In this document: positions 58,434 to 64,000 of the stretch, in pieces | Layout of the letters: each line of letters starts with the position of its first letter | Position numbering within the stretch: position 1 is the first letter of the stretch | DNA from: an uncultured Prevotellaceae bacterium | GTDB taxonomy: Bacteria; Bacteroidota; Bacteroidia; Bacteroidales; Muribaculaceae | DNA: 64,000 nucleotides | Reading direction: 5' to 3' | Assembly: GCA_900317325.1 (NCBI GenBank) | Contig: ONGE01000002.1 | Span: 1-64,000 of the forward strand | Notes under the pieces: generated by a model | Told to the model about the DNA's origin: nothing | The model's database searches: none | What the model saw: the letters and a program-made list of their open reading frames with translations, nothing else | Program-made: the position numbers and the translations under genes

Positions 58434-61268
58434 ATGAAGATGAAAAAATTCTTTGCTGTAATGCTGTTGATGATAATGGCATTCAGCACCAGCGCCCTCA
58501 AGGCGCAGTCAATGGGCCCGATGCCCATCGACGACCAGGTGCGCATCGGCAAGTTGGATTGCGGACTGACTTACTACATCCGCCACAACAACTATCCCGA
58601 GAAGCGCGTGAACTTCTACATCGCTCAGCGCGTGGGCTCTATCCAGGAGGAGGAGAGTCAGCGCGGTCTGGCCCACTTCCTGGAGCACATGGCCTTTAAC
58701 GGCAGTGAGCACTTCAACGGTGAGGGCAAGGGCATCATCGATTACACCCGCTCACTGGGTGTGGCCTTCGGTAAGGACTTGAACGCCTATACCATGATCA
58801 CCGAGACCGTTTACAACATCAATGACGTGCCCAGCGCCCGCCAGAGCGCCATCGACTCCTGCTTGCTGATTCTCAAGGACTGGAGCGGTGGTCTGCTGCT
58901 CACCGACGAGGAGATCGACAAGGAGCGCGGTGTGATTCATGAGGAGTGGCGCCTGCGCCGCGATGCCCAGCAGCGCATGCTCGAGAACCAGCTCGAGGCC
59001 CTGTACCCGGGTTCGAAGTATGGCCGCCGCATGCCCATCGGCTTGATGGATGTGGTCGACAACTTCAAGTACGACGAGCTGCGCAACTACTACCACAAGT
59101 GGTATCGTCCCGACAACCAGGCCCTGGTCATCGTGGGTGATGTCGATGTTGACCACATCGAAGCCCAGATCAAGGAGTTGTTCAAGGGCGTTCCCGCTCC
59201 TGGCCCCGATGCTGCCCAGGTGGTTGAGGAACCCGTCCCCGACAACGAGGAGCCCATCGTGGTCGTTGACAAGGACAAGGAGCAGGCCTTCAGCATGGTT
59301 TACACCATGTTCAAGCGCGACGCTTTCCCCAAGGAGATAAAGAACGACCAGTCCTATCTGATACTTGATTTCGCCATCCGAATGATTGGCGACATGCTCA
59401 ACAATCGCCTTGAGGAGAAATCCAAAGAGGCCGACTGTCCTTACATTCAAGCAATCGCAATGGACGGTGGCTACCTGTTGGCCAATAATGTGAGAGCATT
59501 TAATCTGATTAATGTTCCCAAGGAAGGCATGACCGAAGCCGCAACCCAGGCTGTCCTGACCGAGGCCCTGCGTGCCGCTGAGTATGGCTTCACCGCCACC
59601 GAGTTTGAACGCGCCAAGGAAGAGTACTTGAGCAAGCTCGAGAAGAGATACAACGAGCGCGACAACATCACCAATGAGGACTATGGCCGCCAGTACTGCC
59701 GCCATTACCTCGACAATGACCCCATCCCCTCGATTGAAGACAAGTACAATTTCATGAGCATGTACGTTCCTCAAATCCCCGTTGAGGTCGTTAACCAGTT
59801 CCTCCCTGTCCTTATCACTCCGGGCGGAAAGAACCTCGTGGTAATGAACTTCAACCCCGAGAAGGAAGGTGCCGTTTATCCCACCCCCGAGAGCCTGTTG
59901 GCTGCCGTCAACGCTGCCGAGAATGCCGAACTCGAGCCCTATGTTGATGACGTGAAGCAGGAGCCCCTGATCAGCACCCTGCCCAAGCCCGGTAAAATCA
60001 AAAAGGAGAAAACCAACAGCCAGTTTGACTACAAGGAGCTTGAGCTGAGCAACGGTGCCCGCGTCATCCTCAAGAAGACCGACTACAATAACAACGAGAT
60101 CAAGATGAGGGCTATCGCCCGTGGCGGTCAGTCGCTGTACACCGAGAAAGACTGGGAAAACATCAATATGTCACCCATCATCTCGATGGTGAGCGGTTTG
60201 GGTAACTTCTCGGCTACCGAGCTCCAGAAGGCTTTGGCCGGCAAACGTGCCGAACTGACTTTTGGAATGGACACCTACACCGATGAATTTGAAGGCGAGA
60301 GCACCGTCAAGGATCTGGAGACCTTGTTGCAGCTCACCTACCTCAAGTTCACCGACGTACGTAAAGACGAGAAGAGCTATAACCAGTTCATGACCCTGAT
60401 TAAGAACTCACTCAAGGATCAAGAGCTCGACCCCGAGAAGGTATTCGGCGACTCGGTTGACTACATCCTTGGCAACCACAACTGGCGCAACAAGCCCTTC
60501 CATGCCGATGATATTGACAACGTGAACTATGACCGCGCACTCCAGATTCTCAAGGAGCGCACCGCCAATGCCGCCAACTACACCTTCTACTTTGTGGGCA
60601 ACTTTGATGAGCAAGTGATTCGTCCCCTCATCGAGCAGTACATCGCTTCGCTGCCCGGCAAGAAGGGTAAGTTGTCGAATTGGGTAAACGTTGAAACTCA
60701 CCCCGTAGGTGAGACCGTCGCCCACTTCACCCGCAAGATGGAGACTCCCAAGGCCAATGCCCGTATGTACTGGTATGACACCAAGACGCCTTACAGCCTG
60801 GAGAACAGCATCAAGGCCGAGATCCTGGGCAAGGTACTCGAAAAGATCTACTTGCAGAAGATTCGCGAGGATGCCGGTGCTGCTTATTCGGCAGGTGCAT
60901 CAGGCCTGGCCAACATCTACGGTGACACTCCCTGGACCCGCATCATGGCTTACAGCCCTGTCAAGCCCGAGATGGCCGACATGGCGCTCCAGATCATGAA
61001 GGATGAGATGGTGAATGTAGGCAAGACCATCGATGCCACCACCTTGAAGGAAATCAAGGAGCTCATGATCAAGGAGTACAACACCGAGATCAAGAAGAAC
61101 AATTACTGGATGGATGTCATCTCGACCTATGTGACTCGCGGTATCGACGATCACACGGGCTATGAGCAGCTTGTCAATGCACAGACTCCCGAGACCATCG
61201 CTGCCTTCGCACGCCAGATGCTGGCTACCGGCAACAGGTTAGAGGTTGTCATGCTCCCCGAGCAGTAA
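58434..61268 (+). CDS. M16 (insulinase/pitrilysin) family zinc protease
   Basis: The 944-residue exported protease has a signal peptide ending ALKAQ (~25). The N-terminal half contains the inverted zinc motif HFLEHMAF (HxxEH) and the downstream Glu in ERGVIHEEWRLRRD. The C-terminal half (~530-940) is the catalytically inactive repeat (LELSNGARVILKKTDYNNNE; REDAGAAYSAGASG). Length and two-half layout match periplasmic single-chain pitrilysins, which degrade peptides. It is a single gene with its own promoter. Confidence 0.94.
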   Translation: MKMKKFFAVMLLMIMAFSTSALKAQSMGPMPIDDQVRIGKLDCGLTYYIRHNNYPEKRVNFYIAQRVGSIQEEESQRGLAHFLEHMAFNGSEHFNGEGKGIIDYTRSLGVAFGKDLNAYTMITETVYNINDVPSARQSAIDSCLLILKDWSGGLLLTDEEIDKERGVIHEEWRLRRDAQQRMLENQLEALYPGSKYGRRMPIGLMDVVDNFKYDELRNYYHKWYRPDNQALVIVGDVDVDHIEAQIKELFKGVPAPGPDAAQVVEEPVPDNEEPIVVVDKDKEQAFSMVYTMFKRDAFPKEIKNDQSYLILDFAIRMIGDMLNNRLEEKSKEADCPYIQAIAMDGGYLLANNVRAFNLINVPKEGMTEAATQAVLTEALRAAEYGFTATEFERAKEEYLSKLEKRYNERDNITNEDYGRQYCRHYLDNDPIPSIEDKYNFMSMYVPQIPVEVVNQFLPVLITPGGKNLVVMNFNPEKEGAVYPTPESLLAAVNAAENAELEPYVDDVKQEPLISTLPKPGKIKKEKTNSQFDYKELELSNGARVILKKTDYNNNEIKMRAIARGGQSLYTEKDWENINMSPIISMVSGLGNFSATELQKALAGKRAELTFGMDTYTDEFEGESTVKDLETLLQLTYLKFTDVRKDEKSYNQFMTLIKNSLKDQELDPEKVFGDSVDYILGNHNWRNKPFHADDIDNVNYDRALQILKERTANAANYTFYFVGNFDEQVIRPLIEQYIASLPGKKGKLSNWVNVETHPVGETVAHFTRKMETPKANARMYWYDTKTPYSLENSIKAEILGKVLEKIYLQKIREDAGAAYSAGASGLANIYGDTPWTRIMAYSPVKPEMADMALQIMKDEMVNVGKTIDATTLKEIKELMIKEYNTEIKKNNYWMDVISTYVTRGIDDHTGYEQLVNAQTPETIAAFARQMLATGNRLEVVMLPEQ

Positions 61269-61310
61269 TCCAGCCACCACTGCACCCCCGCCGGGTGTAA
61301 ATCGACCTAA

Positions 61311-61345
61311 GGGACCGAGGACCGCAAACAGCAGTCCCCGGTTCC
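61311..61345 (+). terminator. Hairpin after the M16 protease
   Basis: GGGACCGAGGAC pairs with GTCCCCGGTTCC over 11 of 12 positions with one wobble. A U-tract is lacking. Confidence 0.5.
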
Positions 61346-61406
61346 TGCTTGATGTCTCCAAATCATCTAGATCCACAATAAACTCCATATATTGTAGAAA
61401 ATGTTG

Positions 61407-61414
61407 TACCTTTG
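61407..61414 (+). promoter_or_regulatory. rbfA promoter -7 box
   Basis: TACCTTTG lies 29 bp before the rbfA ATG at 61443. Confidence 0.6.
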
Positions 61415-61442
61415 CAGCCACAAACTATAGACAATCAAATCA

Positions 61443-61832
61443 ATGGATACTACTAGACAACAAAAAATCAGCCGCCTGGTGCAGAAGGAATTGAGCGAGA
61501 TCTTCCGTCGCGAGACCGCCAAGACGCGCGGCACGCTCGTGACAGTGAGCAGCGTGCGCGTTTCGCCTGACCTGAGCGTGGCCAACGTGCGCCTGAGCAT
61601 CTTCCCCAGCGAGAATGCCCAGACCATCATCGATAACATCAACCGTAACGAGCGCGGCATCCGCCACCAGCTCGCCCAGCAAGTGCGCTACCAGCTGCGC
61701 CGCTGCCCCGAATTGAAGTTCCACATCGACGACTCGCTGGACTATATCGACCACATCGACCAGCTCCTGGCCAAGGATAAGAAATCCGAGAACCCCGAGA
61801 ATTCTGAGAATCCCGAGAATTCCGAGAATTGA
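61443..61832 (+). CDS. rbfA: 30S ribosome-binding factor A
   Basis: The 129-residue protein matches RbfA over its first ~110 residues: RQQKISRLVQKELSEIFRRE, VSSVRVSPDLSVANVRLSIF and PELKFHIDDSLDYIDHID, the KH-like fold that binds immature 30S subunits and 16S rRNA helix 1. The last ~14 residues are a perfect-looking repeat, ENPENSENPENSEN, coded by an 18-bp tandem DNA repeat and not part of the family. The permease gene starts 2 bp after the stop, so the two are cotranscribed. Confidence 0.95.
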   Translation: MDTTRQQKISRLVQKELSEIFRRETAKTRGTLVTVSSVRVSPDLSVANVRLSIFPSENAQTIIDNINRNERGIRHQLAQQVRYQLRRCPELKFHIDDSLDYIDHIDQLLAKDKKSENPENSENPENSEN

Positions 61833-61834
61833 CC

Positions 61835-63070
61835 ATGTCCCTGCCGTTGAAGATAGCGTGGCGCTACCTGATGTCCAAGAAAGGTCATCAGGCGGTGAAC
61901 ATCATCTCGATTGTCGCTGTGTGCGGCGTCGTGGTGGCCACTGCTGCGCTCATCTGCGTGCTGAGCGTGTTCAACGGTTTTCGCGGTCTCATCATGGGCA
62001 AGTTGGCAATGCTCGACCCGCAAGTCGCCATCACGGCCACCATGGGCAAAACCGTCAATGACGCCGACAGTGTCATCGATGCCGTGAGCGCCATTCCCGG
62101 TGTGGAGCGCGCCGTGCCCGTCATCGAGGATCAGGCACTGGCCATCTATGCCCAGTTCCAGATGCCCGTGCGTCTCAAAGGCGTGCCCGACGATTACAAC
62201 AAGATGAACGACATGGACTCGGTCATCATCGACGGCGAGTGGAAACTGCGCGACCAGGTGTCACAGTATGCCGTGGCGGGTGCAGGACCTGCCATCAGGC
62301 TGTGTGTGAGACCCGAGTTCCTGGGAATGGTGAGGCTGTATGCGCCACAACGTCAAGGCCGTGTCAACATAGCCAACCCGATGGGAGCCTTCAGGCAGGA
62401 CTCGCTCTTCGTGTCGGGCATCTTCCAGTTGCAGCAGAACAGCTACGACGCCGACTTGATCTACGTGCCGCTCGACATGGCACGCAACCTGTTCGACTAC
62501 GAGACCCAGGCCACTCAAATCGAGGTGAAACTCGCTCCCGGGGCCAGCGAGTCACAGGTGATGAACGCCATCGGCAAGATGCTGGGCAAGTCTTATCAGG
62601 TCAAGAACCGTCTCATGCAGCAGCAAGAAGCCTACCGTCTGGTCAATATCGAGAAATGGATGGCATTCCTGCTGCTGGCCTTCATCCTGGTCATCGCCAC
62701 CTTTAACGTCATCAGCACGTTGTCCCTGCTCATCATCGAGAAGGACGAGAGCATCGCCACGCTGCGGGCCTTGGGTGCCGACGACCGCCAGATTTCACGC
62801 ATCTTTGTCCTCCAGGGCTGGCTCATCACGCTGGCCGGCGCCGTGACAGGAATTGTCATCGGACTCATCTTGTGCCTGTGCCAGCAGCAATTCGGCTGGC
62901 TGCGCCTCAGCGGTGACCCCGCCAACATGATCATCAGTGCCTACCCGGTAGAAGTCGAGGGCATGGACGTCCTCATCACCCTGGCGCTTGTCGCCGCCGT
63001 GGGACTGCTCACGAGTATGGTCACCGCCCTGATCATGCGCCGCCGGTTGAATTCCAATTCCAGACTTTAA
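61835..63070 (+). CDS. LolC/LolE-like FtsX-type ABC permease
   Basis: ATG 61835 (MSLPLKIAWRYLMSKKGHQA) is chosen over a TTG two codons upstream; 411 residues. One membrane helix near 20-45 (INIISIVAVCGVVVATAALI-type), a large periplasmic MacB-like domain (~50-260) and three C-terminal helices (~270-405: MAFLLLAFILVIATFNVIST) give the standard four-helix FtsX topology. It likely works with an ATPase encoded elsewhere to move lipoproteins from the inner membrane. The LolC/E assignment is by resemblance of the N-terminus; no lolD neighbour is present. Confidence 0.9.
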   Translation: MSLPLKIAWRYLMSKKGHQAVNIISIVAVCGVVVATAALICVLSVFNGFRGLIMGKLAMLDPQVAITATMGKTVNDADSVIDAVSAIPGVERAVPVIEDQALAIYAQFQMPVRLKGVPDDYNKMNDMDSVIIDGEWKLRDQVSQYAVAGAGPAIRLCVRPEFLGMVRLYAPQRQGRVNIANPMGAFRQDSLFVSGIFQLQQNSYDADLIYVPLDMARNLFDYETQATQIEVKLAPGASESQVMNAIGKMLGKSYQVKNRLMQQQEAYRLVNIEKWMAFLLLAFILVIATFNVISTLSLLIIEKDESIATLRALGADDRQISRIFVLQGWLITLAGAVTGIVIGLILCLCQQQFGWLRLSGDPANMIISAYPVEVEGMDVLITLALVAAVGLLTSMVTALIMRRRLNSNSRL

Positions 63071-63090
63071 ACACTAAACTATTTCAAGAT

Positions 63091-63552
63091 ATGCTTATAA
63101 TCAATTCTTACGAAGAATTTGCCGCCCACCTGGGCGAGGAACTCGGTACCAGCGAATGGCTCACCGTGGACCAGGACCGTATCAACATGTTTGCCGACGC
63201 CACGCTCGACCACCAGTGGATTCACGTTGACGTGGAGCGCGCCAAGGCCGAGAGCGCCTATCACAGCACCATCGCCCACGGCTACCTCACCATGTCGCTG
63301 ATTCCCCACCTGTGGAACCAAATCATCCAGGTGAACAACCTGGAGATGCAAGTGAACTACGGTATGGACAAGATGCGCTTCGGCCAGCCTGTCATCACCG
63401 GCAGCCGCGTGCGCCTCGTGACCAAGTTGGCCAACATTGCCGACCTGCGCGGCATCTGCAAGGCCGAGATCGACTTCAAGATGGAGATCGAGGGCCAGCG
63501 CAAGCCCGCTCTGCAAGGCATTGCCTCGTTCCTGTACTACTTCAAGAAATAA
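63091..63552 (+). CDS. MaoC-family hotdog-fold dehydratase
   Basis: The 153-residue protein has the MaoC/R-hydratase motif: INMFADATLDHQWIHVD, with catalytic Asp and His, followed by ARAK-type ESAYHSTIAHGYLTMSLIP. It would hydrate or dehydrate short enoyl-CoA or a similar thioester. The stop is separated from aroQ by one base, so the two are cotranscribed, although no pathway link is evident. The substrate is unknown. Confidence 0.9.
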   Translation: MLIINSYEEFAAHLGEELGTSEWLTVDQDRINMFADATLDHQWIHVDVERAKAESAYHSTIAHGYLTMSLIPHLWNQIIQVNNLEMQVNYGMDKMRFGQPVITGSRVRLVTKLANIADLRGICKAEIDFKMEIEGQRKPALQGIASFLYYFKK

Positions 63553-63553
63553 G

Positions 63554-63979
63554 ATGGTCATCCACATCATCAACGGCCCGAACCTGAACCTTGTGGGCCT
63601 GCGTGAGCCCGAGGTGTATGGCAACCGCTCCCTCGACCAGTACCTGCAGGAGTTGATTGAGCGCTACACGCAACACACGATCGACGTCTATCAGAGCAAC
63701 ATCGAGGGCGAAATCGTGGACCGCTTGCAGCAGGTGGGCTTTGACGACTGCGGCATCATCCTTAACGCCGGCGGTTACACCCACACGTCGGTCGCCATTG
63801 CCGATGCCGTGGCCGCCATCACGGCCCCGGTGGTCGAGGTTCACATCAGCAACATCTACGCGCGTGAGCCTTTCCGCCACAAGTCTCTGTTGTCTCCCGT
63901 CTGCAAGGGCATCATCGCCGGCTTCGGCCTCGACAGCTACCGCCTCGCCCTCCTCTCCCTCGCCACCAAACAACCATAA
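63554..63979 (+). CDS. aroQ: Type II 3-dehydroquinate dehydratase
   Basis: ATG 63554 (MVIHIINGPNLNLVGLREPE) gives 141 residues, the normal size. The N-terminal NGPNLNLVGLREPEVYG, the central LNAGGYTHTSVAIADA and the C-terminal VEVHISNIYAREPFRHKS hold the active-site Asn, Tyr-loop Arg, His and Ser. It makes 3-dehydroshikimate in the shikimate pathway to aromatic amino acids as a dodecamer. Longer upstream open frames overlap the MaoC gene and are not real. Confidence 0.96.
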   Translation: MVIHIINGPNLNLVGLREPEVYGNRSLDQYLQELIERYTQHTIDVYQSNIEGEIVDRLQQVGFDDCGIILNAGGYTHTSVAIADAVAAITAPVVEVHISNIYAREPFRHKSLLSPVCKGIIAGFGLDSYRLALLSLATKQP

Positions 63980-64000
63980 GTTTTTCAAACAACCATAACA

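Overview
The window is chromosomal DNA from a gut-type Bacteroidales bacterium, most likely Muribaculaceae or a Prevotella-like relative (inference). The signs are SusC/SusD pairs, many lipoproteins with a Cys after a short signal, dockerin-tailed secreted proteins, YfhO, DUF4421 and RagB families, Bacteroidetes promoters of the form TTTG-N19/20-TAnnTTTG, and no clear Shine-Dalgarno sites. Coding DNA is GC-rich for the phylum. Intergenic DNA is very AT-rich.

Layout. 1-9187: a secreted protein cut by the left edge, then a leftward susC-susD-susE-susF glycan operon. A LacI-type regulator (9188-10219) is divergent, with a PurR-like operator inside its own promoter. 10260-10779: a GxxExxY gene framed by near-perfect 31-bp inverted repeats. 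10820-17448: a PafA-like phosphatase and a second SusC/SusD pair. 17669-25182: aminopeptidase P, a gamma-carbonic-anhydrase-like protein, a CBM-dockerin-CotH protein, dnaX and a DUF4421 protein. 25183-28195: an AT-rich accessory island with two paralogous small HTH genes, each behind a structured leader that shares short motifs, and three small orphan genes. 28196-32639: threonine dehydrogenase, a lipoprotein, a dockerin relic and two dockerin-tailed secreted proteins, one of them a BspA-like repeat protein. 32713-42095: sirtuin, three consecutive FKBP isomerases, a MITE-like repeat, a methyltransferase-like gene with yfhO, cytidine deaminase divergent from a glucosaminidase, and kbl.

42423-54006 is the most rearranged region. 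It holds a lipoprotein serpin, a small barrel protein, an orphan lipoprotein, and two paralogous cassettes of ECF sigma factor, membrane anti-sigma-like protein and STN-domain TonB receptor. Between the cassettes lie a YoeB-type toxin-antitoxin pair and a 140-bp collapsed relic of a third receptor. 54221-63979 is mostly housekeeping: an MsbA-like ABC exporter, a third ECF sigma factor with a membrane partner, small membrane proteins, an M16 protease, rbfA, a LolC/E-like permease, a MaoC-type hydratase and aroQ.

Themes. Glycan uptake is served by two SusCD systems. Signalling uses LacI, three ECF sigma factors and two HTH proteins. Threonine is degraded to glycine by Tdh and Kbl, encoded 12 kb apart. 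Envelope folding and turnover use the FKBPs, M16, GH73 and serpin proteins. A family of 7-bp tandem repeats (ACTAAAG/ACTAAGG and variants) recurs in at least six intergenic gaps. I saw no rRNA, tRNA, CRISPR array, intact transposase or replication origin.
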